Positions 7,060 through 15,332 of a DNA stretch of 32,619 nt are shown here, piece after piece. This DNA is from Bacteroidales bacterium. Lineage in GTDB: Bacteria; Bacteroidota; Bacteroidia; Bacteroidales; WCHB1-69. The position numbers and the translations under genes were made by a program. The stretch spans positions 1 through 32,619 of the forward strand of contig JAGBPS010000025.1 in NCBI GenBank assembly GCA_017633255.1, written 5' to 3'. The stretch's first letter is position 1. The number at the start of each line of letters is the position of its first letter. The notes beneath the pieces are model-generated. The model worked only from the letters and a program-made list of their open reading frames with translations. It did no database searches and was not told where the DNA came from.

Positions 7060-8565
7060 CTACAATCCTTTAAAATTTTTCAATTCATTGACATATTGAA
7101 CTTCGCTGGTGGAACCTAAGTCAATGTTTTTTTGCAAAGCACTGATTTTTTGTTGAACCGCAACACACATAAGGTTCTCCTCATCTCTTATGCCAGATGT
7201 CAAATCTTTTCCAAGAGCAGTCTCTATATCTGCTAACTCTTGAGATAAAGACTCCATCCCAACCCAACAAGCGTTCAGTTCATCAACCACCCCGTCAAAA
7301 TCCTGCCATGTATTGGACAATTTTGTACGAACTTCTTCTGCCTTACGTATTTGCGACATGACTTCATCCCCACTCAGATTCAGCATGGCCTGTCGGGCCT
7401 GGCTTGCATGTTCGCCATCAGGATATTTCATATAAAAGTTATAATAGTCCTGATATGATAAACTCCCGTCAATTTTCTCCCAAGCTTTCCGTTCATTAGG
7501 CAATAACGCCATCACTAAGGTAAACACAGCCAATACAGCCACCGCCACGCCCAAAATAATTTTGGCGATTTTTCCCTGCCGACGATTATCATCATGTTTC
7601 TCTACTTCTGGCTGTGGCCTGTGCAAGTTCGCATTTGGAGTTTCAGAGGCTTCCGGCATCGGCACATTAACCCTTCTCATGGTAGGTCGGCCTCCGGCAC
7701 TATTGTTGTTTTCCGGCTCATTTCTATTGTTCCGTTTCAAAGATGACAAGTCCCAATAACCCTGCCGAATCCTGACATCACAAATTTCACTGATTTGCTC
7801 TGCCGTGGGACGGTCCCATGTTTCTTTTGCCAAGCAACATTCCACCAGTTCTTTCAATTTGGCGGGATAATCACCCTTTATTTCAGGTATTTCAGCACCG
7901 CCTTTCTGCATGCCTCCGCCAATATCACCAAACGGCACATCACCACACATCAACTCATACACCGTGGCTCCCAGCGACCAAATATCACTGGCCTTGATGG
8001 TTTCGGGATTGCGGCTGAAACGTTCCGGTCCCATATAGGCCATGGTTCCTGCCCCTTTCTTGTCTCCCACACTTCTTCGCAAGGTGCTTCTCATCTTGGT
8101 GCTGATACCAAAATCAGTCACCTTATAACATCCCGCTGAGTCTATCAACACATTGTCGGGCTTGATGTCCTGATGTATGACCCCGTTTTCGTGCAGATAA
8201 GCTAAGGCCGACGACACATCGTGCATAAAATGCAGAACTTGGTCTTCATTGGCCATACCTATCAAATTCATGGCACTACCCTGCTCACAAAATGGCAGTA
8301 CCAGATAGGGAGAACCATTGTAATCGTCAAAATAAGTGGGAGTTAGCAGATTCTGGTGACTCATATTAAACACCAAGGCAAACTCTTCGCTGAAGGTTTT
8401 GGTGCCGTTTTCGTCAAGGCCTTTTTCAGGGGCATAAATCTTCAATGCCACATTCAGGTTGCCCGCTTTGGTGTCTGTGGCTTTCCATACCACCGAGAAA
8501 GCGCCTTCACCCAATCGTTTTTCCAGTCTATATCGATTAGCAAATAAAGTGTTTTCTACTAACAT
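7060..8565 (-). CDS. transmembrane Ser/Thr kinase with a short extracytoplasmic domain (no FGE)
   Basis: 501 residues. The kinase domain at 1-270 is close to those at 559-2451 and 3495-5390: LGEGAFSVVW, VALKIYA, HQDIKPDN (non-RD), DFG at 151-153, MGPERF and DRPTAEQ. A linker carries PTMRR, and a membrane segment lies at about 334-356 (IAKIILGVAVAVLAVFTLVM). The ectodomain of about 145 residues is helical, with YYNFYMKYPDGEHASQARQ and heptad-like stretches (VRTKLSNTWQDFDGVVDEL), and shows no FGE or PASTA motif. It lies between the PP2C gene (37 bp) and the FISUMP gene (2 bp). It may be the ancestral form, or sense through the FISUMP partner; both are inference. Confidence 0.92.
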   Translation of the reverse strand: MLVENTLFANRYRLEKRLGEGAFSVVWKATDTKAGNLNVALKIYAPEKGLDENGTKTFSEEFALVFNMSHQNLLTPTYFDDYNGSPYLVLPFCEQGSAMNLIGMANEDQVLHFMHDVSSALAYLHENGVIHQDIKPDNVLIDSAGCYKVTDFGISTKMRSTLRRSVGDKKGAGTMAYMGPERFSRNPETIKASDIWSLGATVYELMCGDVPFGDIGGGMQKGGAEIPEIKGDYPAKLKELVECCLAKETWDRPTAEQISEICDVRIRQGYWDLSSLKRNNRNEPENNNSAGGRPTMRRVNVPMPEASETPNANLHRPQPEVEKHDDNRRQGKIAKIILGVAVAVLAVFTLVMALLPNERKAWEKIDGSLSYQDYYNFYMKYPDGEHASQARQAMLNLSGDEVMSQIRKAEEVRTKLSNTWQDFDGVVDELNACWVGMESLSQELADIETALGKDLTSGIRDEENLMCVAVQQKISALQKNIDLGSTSEVQYVNELKNFKGL

Positions 8566-8602
8566 ATTCTTGTTATCTGTGAAGTTTATTACTTATGAAA
8601 AA

Positions 8603-9868
8603 TCATTTTTTTGTCAGCGTATCCTCAGGTGTTGGCTTGACGATGGGTGTCAGCTTATCATTAGGTTTCTTATTGATATCCTCGTTTTCGGTTGTTTCCT
8701 TGCCATTTTCCTCAAGAATTCTTTGCTTTAAGTCTTCCTTGGGTTTTGCCTGTAACTCCTTTTTCTCAACCTGATTGGTATCTGCTTGTTGTGGAGCTAC
8801 AAGCTGTTCAGGCATACTGTCGGTGACCTGCATTTCCTGCTCAACTTCCCCTTGGGTCTTGCTGTGCATCAGTTTAGTTGCCAAGACACCAATCACGGCC
8901 AGCAGTGCCACAATCACCGCACAGACAACAATTGTCCTGACCTTATTGGGCTTCCCCCCTGTATTCTCATCAGCGTACATCTTAGTGGAAGAAACGGCAT
9001 TCCCCTTACTTTCAGCCGTAATAATCTTCGGCATCTTCTCTCCGCCTTTTACCACCATCGTCATCGTCAGAGTCACATTATCGTGTCCTCCTGCATTCAA
9101 CGCCCCTTCAATCAGATTTCTTTTACACTGGTTCAAATCGGGGTAATAACTCTGCAGCACCTGTTCCATTTCCGAGTCGCGCAACATACCGCATAACCCG
9201 TCACTGCACAGCAAAATGATTTCTCCCTCGTGAAAATGATAGGAAATCACGTCAGGAGCAGCAGATTTGCTCATGTCACCCAGACTGGAGGTGATAATAT
9301 TGCTGTCGGGATGATCAAACGCCAGTTCAGGCAGCAGTTTGCCCGCATCCACCAATTCCTGTACGTAGGAATGGTCCTTCGACAACTGTCTAAGACCCGA
9401 ATTGGGATGATAGGAATACGCTCTGCTATCGCCACACCATGCTATATAGGTATCTTCTACTATGGTCCAAGCCATCACAATGGTGGTGCCCATACCCGCC
9501 GTGGCAATATCAGTGGTGCTTCTGCTCTTGATGCGATTGTCAGCCTCTATTATCACCTGCTTCATGTAACTTTGTATAGCCGTGGGATTAGCCGTAATCT
9601 CTTGGGTAAGCTTTTCGGGTGCGAAAAACTCCTTGACAGTTTTCACTGCAATATCGGAGGCCACCTCGCCGGCGTTCATGCCCCCCATACCATCTGCCAC
9701 CACCATAATGGAACCGTTTTCGCCCAGTTCGAATGGTTCGCTTCCCTCTTGGGGCACGAACCAGTTGTCTGTCGTCAAATCCTGACAGACGATGAAATTA
9801 TCCTCATTATTTGTTCTTACAAGTCCCACATTGGTCAAAGCGGTGAGACTAAGTTTAATTTTCGACAT
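8603..9868 (-). CDS. PP2C/PPM-family Ser/Thr protein phosphatase with a membrane anchor
   Basis: 421 residues. The PPM catalytic domain at about 5-275 has the metal-binding set: RTNNEDN (D23), VADGMGG (59-63), GDSRAY (146-151), CSDGLCGML (221-229) and GHDNVTL (D263). A membrane segment lies at about 310-333 (TIVVCAVIVALLAVIGVLAT). The extracytoplasmic tail of about 85 residues is rich in Lys, Glu, Pro and Thr with no recognisable domain. PPM phosphatases remove phosphate from Ser/Thr kinase targets, so this is the expected eraser for the four kinases in the cluster. It lies 37 bp before the membrane kinase gene in the same direction. Confidence 0.93.
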   Translation of the reverse strand: MSKIKLSLTALTNVGLVRTNNEDNFIVCQDLTTDNWFVPQEGSEPFELGENGSIMVVADGMGGMNAGEVASDIAVKTVKEFFAPEKLTQEITANPTAIQSYMKQVIIEADNRIKSRSTTDIATAGMGTTIVMAWTIVEDTYIAWCGDSRAYSYHPNSGLRQLSKDHSYVQELVDAGKLLPELAFDHPDSNIITSSLGDMSKSAAPDVISYHFHEGEIILLCSDGLCGMLRDSEMEQVLQSYYPDLNQCKRNLIEGALNAGGHDNVTLTMTMVVKGGEKMPKIITAESKGNAVSSTKMYADENTGGKPNKVRTIVVCAVIVALLAVIGVLATKLMHSKTQGEVEQEMQVTDSMPEQLVAPQQADTNQVEKKELQAKPKEDLKQRILEENGKETTENEDINKKPNDKLTPIVKPTPEDTLTKK

Positions 9869-9897
9869 GATAATAATATTAAATGTATGTATAAATG

Positions 9898-10899
9898 TTA
9901 CTTCTTCACAGGACTAAGGTCTTCATCCTGTGTCTTCGGGGTAAAGCTTTTGTTCTCTCCCGCGGCAGGAGTTTCATTTCCTTTGCCTTTCTTCTCCGCG
10001 TCACCTTGCGGCTGTGCTTTTTTTGAAGGCTTCTTCTTTGCCGTATCTTTTGCAGCGGAAGCGTCTGTCTTAACACTGTCCTTGAGACCTTCCTTTTCAA
10101 TTTTCTTCAATGTGTCAGCAGTATTTCCTACAGGAGCACAACTCAGGAAAATCTTATCGGTCTTCCTCAAATACCAGTTATCATCCTTCTTCACCATAAT
10201 ACCTGCATATTTGAAGGTTATCTGTCCTGTTGTATAAACCGGAACAAAAAAGGCACCTCCCACAATATTTTTCACCTTCATCGAGGAAGTTTGCTCTATG
10301 GGATACATCATGCTTTTTCTGTCAAAAGAAAATGAGAATTTGTGAGCATCCAACGTAATGGCCGATGTCTCGTCTGCCTCTAAGTTGCCGTTTGAGCATA
10401 TCAGCAACAACCATCCCGCAGTCTCGGCATCAGCCGGAGCTTCAGCATGGACAGACGCTTGCTGCCTTACCCCTTTTGTATAGACGACCACTGAATCCTT
10501 GGTATGGACATATTCCAACGACTCATACGAAACTTTCTCGTACTGGCTTTTACCAGCATACCGGACTTCAGTCATAGAAATTTCAGGAGTATATTCCTTG
10601 CTGCCACGGTATTTGTCGTAGGCATTGTCGGTGCGCCATGGTTCAGCGGTGACGGTCGGCATGGCCAAGCCACAATCAGTGAACAACGCCACCCCGTATG
10701 CTCTGCCGAAATATTCCTTGTCGGCGCGTCCAAACTCCTCCTGCTGTGAATTTACCAACACATAATTCTGGCGCACAAGCACCACTGCCTCGGCGAGAGC
10801 ATTCTTCACCATTTTCTGTCCCTCGGAAGTCAAATCCAATTGGGCTACGGCATTGGCCATCGTGCCCAAAACTAATATTAAACTGATTATTTTCCTCAT
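9898..10899 (-). CDS. exported protein of unknown function with Lys-rich tail
   Basis: 333 residues. I do not recognise a family. A signal peptide at 1-19 is clear (MRKIISLILVLGTMANAVAQ). Residues 20-265 look globular and beta-rich, with single cysteines in LFTDCGL, LLICSNG and FLSCAPV. From about 265 to the end the chain is low-complexity and strongly basic (KDTAKKKPSKKAQ, DAEKKGKG), similar in style to the outside tail of the PP2C protein. It lies 12 bp after the FHA-protease gene and 29 bp before the PP2C gene, so it belongs to the signalling operon. It could be a substrate or regulator of the periplasmic protease; this is inference from position only. Confidence 0.75.
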   Translation of the reverse strand: MRKIISLILVLGTMANAVAQLDLTSEGQKMVKNALAEAVVLVRQNYVLVNSQQEEFGRADKEYFGRAYGVALFTDCGLAMPTVTAEPWRTDNAYDKYRGSKEYTPEISMTEVRYAGKSQYEKVSYESLEYVHTKDSVVVYTKGVRQQASVHAEAPADAETAGWLLLICSNGNLEADETSAITLDAHKFSFSFDRKSMMYPIEQTSSMKVKNIVGGAFFVPVYTTGQITFKYAGIMVKKDDNWYLRKTDKIFLSCAPVGNTADTLKKIEKEGLKDSVKTDASAAKDTAKKKPSKKAQPQGDAEKKGKGNETPAAGENKSFTPKTQDEDLSPVKK

Positions 10900-10911
10900 T
10901 TTACACTATTT

Positions 10912-12390
10912 TTAATGTTTGATATTTCTCACAGGAACCAAATGTCCATATTCCTCTGAACGGCTGTCACCACGAGACACAATGCCCACGGCTACCAGTT
11001 TGCCATTACGGTTAGCAAATACCGGTCCACCCGAGTTGCCGTGGTCTGTACCAGCGGTAATCATGATGCATCCGCCATCGTTCAAACCATCACGCGCTAC
11101 CGACAACTCGTTGTAAATAGGTTCTATTCTCTGTTTGCCATCTTCCACTCCCAATCCGCGAGGGAAGCCCAGCACATACAGTTTCTCGCCAGCAATCAGT
11201 GATGACGAAGTGGCATAGTCGGCAGTGATAGTGCCTTGATGACTGGTATGCGTGCATGCCCAGTCGGTTCCATACATGCTCTTGGTGCCCACACCTCTTA
11301 CCAAACCGGGAAATACAACAGTAATGGAATGACCATTATCCAACTCGCAGACCACATCGTGACTTCTGTCTTGCTTGAAATCCCTGTTGGTCAGATGAAT
11401 TTCCTGACTTCCATAGTATGCGGTAATTTCCGCATATACTTCGGCCAAATTATCCGTAGCGATCATATTCACTTCCAAGTCCTCTTCACTGGTAGGGAAT
11501 AGCCACGGCTCCACACAGTGACGCGCGGTCACCAAGGTACCGTCGGTCAAGAGGAACGCCGTTCCCGAGCACGCGCTCACCTTCTGACTCTCTCCCTCAA
11601 ATTTCACATAGGTCACCGTAGTCAAGAAACACACACTGCCCTTCACATCCTGAATCAGAGTTGCCACCGTACGATCGGGAGTTTTGCCACCTCCTCCGAA
11701 ATACTGGGGTTTCACTTTTGACAAGGAATCCAACCTTGCTATTTCCTGGTTCAATTCACTGTTCTTTTTCAAAGCATCATGAGTCTTGTCTTTATAATCA
11801 TTCATCACCGCCATAAGGCCTTCTATTTTATTGTGGCTGTACACACCATACCCCACTCCTCCAACTATGGCCAGAACCAACAATACAGACAGAACCGTCA
11901 TGGCTTTCTTATACGGTGCCAATGCCTGCTTGCGGAATAAACTCAAACGGGCACTTAAGCCAATGCTTTTCACCATCGATTGTTCGCCTGGCGGAATGAT
12001 GAAGCCCAGTTTCGGACCATTGGTTGACAACTGTATCTCATCGCCGTTCTGGAGATACCAACGGTCTTTGACAGGAATACCATTCAAATACGTGGTATTG
12101 GTCTTCGACATCTGAATCAGCACATAATTGTCGCCTTCCTTCCTGATAGCGGCATGTTCTCGACTCACCGTGCCAAACGACTCATCAAAACGCACCTGGC
12201 ATTTCGGGTCGCGACCTATCATGATTTCATCGATGATGATACGCTGTGACTCGCCCGCCTTGTGATATTGTGACGACACCTTGTGTTCCAGAATATAAAA
12301 CCGTCTACCTGACGAGTTAAAGACAGCACCCAGACCCGAACCCACGGATCCGGAAAAAGATTGTTTGAATTGTTTGTTTGTAGCTTGCAT
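10912..12390 (-). CDS. membrane protein: cytoplasmic FHA domain and periplasmic trypsin-like protease
   Basis: 492 residues. The FHA domain at about 50-125 has IMIGRDPKCQV (G59 R60), TVSREHAAI and TNTTYLNG. A membrane segment at about 164-185 (MTVLSVLLVLAIVGGVGYGV) is followed by a short coiled coil (NSELNQEIARLDSL). Residues 245-490 are a chymotrypsin-fold protease: TARHC with H291, GNSGGPVF with S453, and an acid at D345 (SHDVV) or D376 (GTDWA). The order places phosphothreonine reading inside and proteolysis outside, like HtrA/DegS-type signalling but with FHA in place of PDZ, none of which is seen. It lies 12 bp after the FHA-kinase gene. Phosphorylation by the cluster's kinases could switch periplasmic proteolysis on or off (inference). 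Confidence 0.9.
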   Translation of the reverse strand: MQATNKQFKQSFSGSVGSGLGAVFNSSGRRFYILEHKVSSQYHKAGESQRIIIDEIMIGRDPKCQVRFDESFGTVSREHAAIRKEGDNYVLIQMSKTNTTYLNGIPVKDRWYLQNGDEIQLSTNGPKLGFIIPPGEQSMVKSIGLSARLSLFRKQALAPYKKAMTVLSVLLVLAIVGGVGYGVYSHNKIEGLMAVMNDYKDKTHDALKKNSELNQEIARLDSLSKVKPQYFGGGGKTPDRTVATLIQDVKGSVCFLTTVTYVKFEGESQKVSACSGTAFLLTDGTLVTARHCVEPWLFPTSEEDLEVNMIATDNLAEVYAEITAYYGSQEIHLTNRDFKQDRSHDVVCELDNGHSITVVFPGLVRGVGTKSMYGTDWACTHTSHQGTITADYATSSSLIAGEKLYVLGFPRGLGVEDGKQRIEPIYNELSVARDGLNDGGCIMITAGTDHGNSGGPVFANRNGKLVAVGIVSRGDSRSEEYGHLVPVRNIKH

Positions 12391-12402
12391 AATTTTAATG
12401 GT

Positions 12403-13692
12403 TTAGTAATTTTCAAAACGTAATTTGGTATCACCTATGGAAAGTATGTCACCCGGCAACAAAACAGTGCCTTCCTGATCAACCTCCGAGGAGTTGATAA
12501 AAGTTCCATTGGTGGAAGTGTGCCAGCAACGCTCATACTTGTCCCATTGCCCATCACGCACAAATAGCTCATTGTACTCCTCGTCGAATTCCAATGTACA
12601 ATGATGCCTTGATATATAGGAACTTTGCTGCTCGCAAATCACCAGATCGTTATTTTCTTCCCTGCCCATAGTGAGCAAACTGCCGTATGCCTCCATAAAG
12701 CGATTGAGATCATACACTTTCCCGTACTCCTCGCCCTGCATCACACGCAGCAGAATGCCACTGCCCGAGCCCTTGTAATCATGCGCAGGTTCCACTGAGG
12801 GAATGTCAGGGAACTGACGGATAATCTCATCCACCGACTGTATGCGTTGTTTGTAATCTGGAATCAGACAGCCCTCCACGATACCTGTCCATCTCGGATC
12901 TATACCGTTTCTGCGCAGTAAATTGCGATTCCACTTGCCAGAAGACGCATTTTGCTGGTATATGACCAGTTCATTCTGATCTGTCAAAGGACCGAATGGC
13001 AGTTCACCAGTAATCAGCTGGTAAAGCATCACCCCAAAGGAGAAAATATCTGTAGTGGGCAACACCGTGGCATCGCCCCTCATCCGTTTAACCTGCTCGG
13101 GAGGCATATAAGCGTATGTGCCGAATATCTGCATGGGTTTTCCCAGTATATTCCGCTCCGTCATACGCTTGTTACGGTCACCACTGATACCGAAATCTGT
13201 CAAAACCGCCCAATCATCGTCTTTCAACAACACATTCTCAGGCTTCAAATCGCGGTGAACCTTCCCACACGAGTGCAAAGCCTGAAGGCCATACAGCACA
13301 TTCAAACCCACACTGCTCAACATGGAACTAGGGATTAGAGAACGTCCGTCATCTGTAATATATTTGCTGACATCACCATTAGGGCAAAACTCCATCACAA
13401 TATACGGATTGCCATTCACCATCCCATAATCCAACGAACGGACCAAATATTGGCTGTCTATCTGCCCGGTCTCATACTCCATCTTGAAACGCTGCTGCAA
13501 CTCGCCCCTGATGGTTGACGGCACCTCCCAAAGCTTCAGCAGCTTCAGAGCAAAAATTTCCGTGGACTGATAACCGCTTGACACCTTGAACACCTTTCCG
13601 AAAGCGCCTTCTCCCAACGACTTCGATATGACATAACGATGATCAATACTTTCTCCGACAGAAAAATCACATCGACTAACAATTTCAGTCAT
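12403..13692 (-). CDS. cytoplasmic Ser/Thr kinase with C-terminal FHA domain
   Basis: 429 residues. Kinase domain at about 18-290: SLGEGAFGKVF, FALK (K50), HRDLKPEN (146-153, an RD kinase unlike its three membrane neighbours), DFG (166-168), MPPEQ and FSFGVMLYQL. The FHA domain at about 335-429 has LTMGREENNDLVI, YISRHHCTL, STNGTFIN and GDILSIG. No membrane segment is seen. Combining writer and reader in one chain allows autophosphorylation-dependent docking, and in known type VI and related systems such kinases work with a PP2C partner and FHA scaffolds. It is the second gene of the cluster, 11 bp after the zinc-ribbon gene. Confidence 0.93.
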   Translation of the reverse strand: MTEIVSRCDFSVGESIDHRYVISKSLGEGAFGKVFKVSSGYQSTEIFALKLLKLWEVPSTIRGELQQRFKMEYETGQIDSQYLVRSLDYGMVNGNPYIVMEFCPNGDVSKYITDDGRSLIPSSMLSSVGLNVLYGLQALHSCGKVHRDLKPENVLLKDDDWAVLTDFGISGDRNKRMTERNILGKPMQIFGTYAYMPPEQVKRMRGDATVLPTTDIFSFGVMLYQLITGELPFGPLTDQNELVIYQQNASSGKWNRNLLRRNGIDPRWTGIVEGCLIPDYKQRIQSVDEIIRQFPDIPSVEPAHDYKGSGSGILLRVMQGEEYGKVYDLNRFMEAYGSLLTMGREENNDLVICEQQSSYISRHHCTLEFDEEYNELFVRDGQWDKYERCWHTSTNGTFINSSEVDQEGTVLLPGDILSIGDTKLRFENY

Positions 13693-13703
13693 GACTTTGG
13701 GTA

Positions 13704-14453
13704 TTAAAAGGATATCTCAAACACTCTGTCTCCAATAATCACTATATCACCAGGCTGCAACTCATGTTTTTTAGTGAGCACCAGCGATGTGGCCAGCCCA
13801 GAACTTCTGTTTTCCAAATACCACTTGCCGTCTTCTAACGACAACATGGCATGCTCGCTGCGCGATATGGTGGGATTGTCTGCCTCCACATTGTCGCGCT
13901 TCAACAAATTCTGCTCGTCAGAAAAGGTCAGTGCCAAGGGCACAAAGTCGTTTTCATCGTATGCGTTTATGGCCGTTAAATTGATTTTGTTGCGTTTATG
14001 ACGACCCGGAGCTATTGTTTTCTTGAACTCATTGGAAGATGAGCCTTGTACACGGACCGGCTGAACCCGGACCTCCTGTTGACGAGGAGAGACAACTCGT
14101 GGTTGGACTTCCTCTTCTACATATCCCTCAATAACTGTGTGACATTGTGGACAAGTCCGCCCCCCCTTTCTCATAGGATAGCCACATTCAGGACACGTGC
14201 CTGGCTCAACCTTCGTAATGTCTCGATAATTGGTTTTACGTTGGGTTTGCTGATGAGCAGAAACATTCGCATAACCAGCATTCGCTTCCAACACAGTTCT
14301 TTTTAGGTTCACAGCATCATTCCCGATGGTATTTCCACCCCCGCTTGCATAATTATCAACAACGGTATTTCCATCTAAAAGGCCATTGCACTTTTCGCAA
14401 CGGGTATTGGTGTCTGGATTCTCACCCCACCCGCAATTATTACATCTTTTCAT
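13704..14453 (-). CDS. double zinc-ribbon protein with divergent FHA domain
   Basis: 249 residues. Two four-cysteine ribbons are visible: C4, C7, C19, C22 (CNNCG...CEKCN) and C87, C90, C101, C104 (CPECGYPMRKGGRTCPQC). The Thr-containing region between and after them (LKRTVLEAN, FKKTIAPGR) could carry phosphosites. Residues 170-249 resemble an FHA fold: LKRDNVEADNPTISRSEHAM, WYLENRSSG, LQPGDIVIIG. The Ser-x-x-His pair is kept, but the usual Gly-Arg and Asn-Gly are not clear, so phospho-binding may be altered. It is the first gene of the signalling operon, with the composite upstream element 60-142 bp before its ATG. Confidence 0.85.
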   Translation of the reverse strand: MKRCNNCGWGENPDTNTRCEKCNGLLDGNTVVDNYASGGGNTIGNDAVNLKRTVLEANAGYANVSAHQQTQRKTNYRDITKVEPGTCPECGYPMRKGGRTCPQCHTVIEGYVEEEVQPRVVSPRQQEVRVQPVRVQGSSSNEFKKTIAPGRHKRNKINLTAINAYDENDFVPLALTFSDEQNLLKRDNVEADNPTISRSEHAMLSLEDGKWYLENRSSGLATSLVLTKKHELQPGDIVIIGDRVFEISF

Positions 14454-14512
14454 TTCGAATAAATTTTAGTTTATTTAATTTTAACACGTTAACCCACAAT
14501 AAAAATTACATT

Positions 14513-14595
14513 TTGCAAACTTCCGAAATAATTCAATACACAACTACATTTCCATGTTGCATAATTTACCACAACTTGTTGCAAATTTTACCACA
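14513..14595 (-). promoter_or_regulatory. composite upstream element of the signalling operon
   Basis: Two direct repeats GTTGCATAATTTACCACA (14556-14573) and GTTGCAAATTTTACCACA (14578-14595) are 22 bp apart, two helical turns. Exactly 43 bp from the first repeat lies TTGCAAACTTCCGAAA (14513-14528), which on the minus strand reads TTTC-GGAAGTTTGCAA and contains a TTTG resembling a Bacteroidota -7 box, though its first bases are GA, not TA. The same arrangement with the same spacings is at 15333-15416. Confidence 0.65.
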
Positions 14596-14863
14596 GTACA
14601 GATATATCGTATTACACTTGCGTCACTACCCCGGCCTCCGGCCACCCCTTCTAATAGAAGGGGAATTAGACGTTTCCGTAAGGCCAAGATAAGACGATGC
14701 GTGCGTGGGCAAGGCCGACGGTTGGGGCGTACGGGCCTGTGCGGCTGCACTTACCGTCGGCTTGATTTTTTGCCAACTTTTTTATCAAGAAAAAAGTTGG
14801 AGGAGTCATCTGGTGGTGCAGCCATAGCCGCAACGGCCGCCAACCTCTATCCTAGGCCATCGT
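14596..14863. other. structured intergenic region between the HTH gene and the signalling operon
   Basis: No gene is supported. It holds the double-hairpin repeat copy 2 (14622-14667), an 11-bp inverted repeat around GCCGACGG (14712-14722 with 14753-14763, one G-T pair), and an 11-bp perfect inverted repeat CCAACTTTTTT / AAAAAAGTTGG (14773-14783 with 14790-14800). The last is not followed by a T-run on either strand, so it is not a standard terminator. Confidence 0.6.
14622..14667. repeat. dispersed double-hairpin element, copy 2
   Basis: 46 bp matching 3316-3361. GGCC-TCC-GGCC replaces GCCC-TTC-GGGC, with pairing kept, and CCCCTTCT-AAT-AGAAGGGG replaces the loop GAA. It lies 27 bp beyond the tandem GTTGCA repeats. 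Confidence 0.65.
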
Positions 14864-15181
14864 TCAGTCTTTACCGCTTTCTTTATGACTTGATTTCTTG
14901 AGTAAAGAAGCGGTCTTGGAGGATTGCCTGGCGGCGACCATGGCACGTAACCTGTCTGACGCATCCTTGAAAAAATCATGTTTCAGGACCCAGGACGCAC
15001 GAAGGATAAATCCACTATCTATATGGACATGCGAGAGTATCTTGTACATATTGCTCCGGTCACTGTTCATCTGCTGGGCAAACCAAGCGATGGTCCGTCC
15101 TTCTTTTTCCAGCAATTCTTTGATCAGGTTGCCGAAGTGTATGTCTTCTTCCAAGTTGTCACATATACCCGCTGAATTCAT
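14864..15181 (-). CDS. small helix-turn-helix regulator
   Basis: 105 residues. Residues 14-75 have the pattern of small HTH proteins common in Bacteroidota: FGNLIKELLEKEGRTIAWFA, then the recognition helix region QQMNSDRSNMYKILSHVHID and LRASWVLKHDFFKD. The C-terminal 30 residues are basic (KKSSHKESGK). It is monocistronic, between the korB terminator and the signalling operon. Its upstream region (15333-15416) carries the same tandem repeat and the same spacing as the upstream region of the signalling operon. It is therefore a candidate autoregulator that also controls that operon; binding is inference. Confidence 0.85.
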   Translation of the reverse strand: MNSAGICDNLEEDIHFGNLIKELLEKEGRTIAWFAQQMNSDRSNMYKILSHVHIDSGFILRASWVLKHDFFKDASDRLRAMVAARQSSKTASLLKKSSHKESGKD

Positions 15182-15295
15182 AAATTTTCAGAATTATTCA
15201 GTTTTATCCTTGCCACTCCAAACAGCTGTTTTGGAAAAGCACCCTGCATTTTATCTAATTTCCGCCATTTCTTCATCTACTCATGTACAACACCC

Positions 15296-15318
15296 TATAA
15301 AAACAAACTGTTTTTATA
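15296..15318. repeat. AT-rich inverted repeat upstream of the HTH gene
   Basis: TATAAAAAC (15296-15304) and GTTTTTATA (15310-15318) are perfect 9-bp arms around AAACT. It lies about 115 bp before the HTH start, just downstream of the likely -7 region, where an operator or leader hairpin could act. Confidence 0.5.
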
Positions 15319-15332
15319 AATAAATTTGACAC

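Noticed and set aside
9230..10237. 335-codon open frame on the plus strand
   Set aside because: It is antisense to the PP2C gene and the start of the neighbouring exported-protein gene, which have clear motifs or a signal peptide. Its translation shows no recognisable family.
1..14453. Type VI secretion post-translational control locus
   Set aside because: Kinase, PP2C and FHA genes fit such a locus, but no Tss structural gene is present and the kinases carry FGE ectodomains.
14773..14800. Terminator of the HTH gene
   Set aside because: The perfect inverted repeat is not followed by a T-run on either strand; it was left as a structural element.
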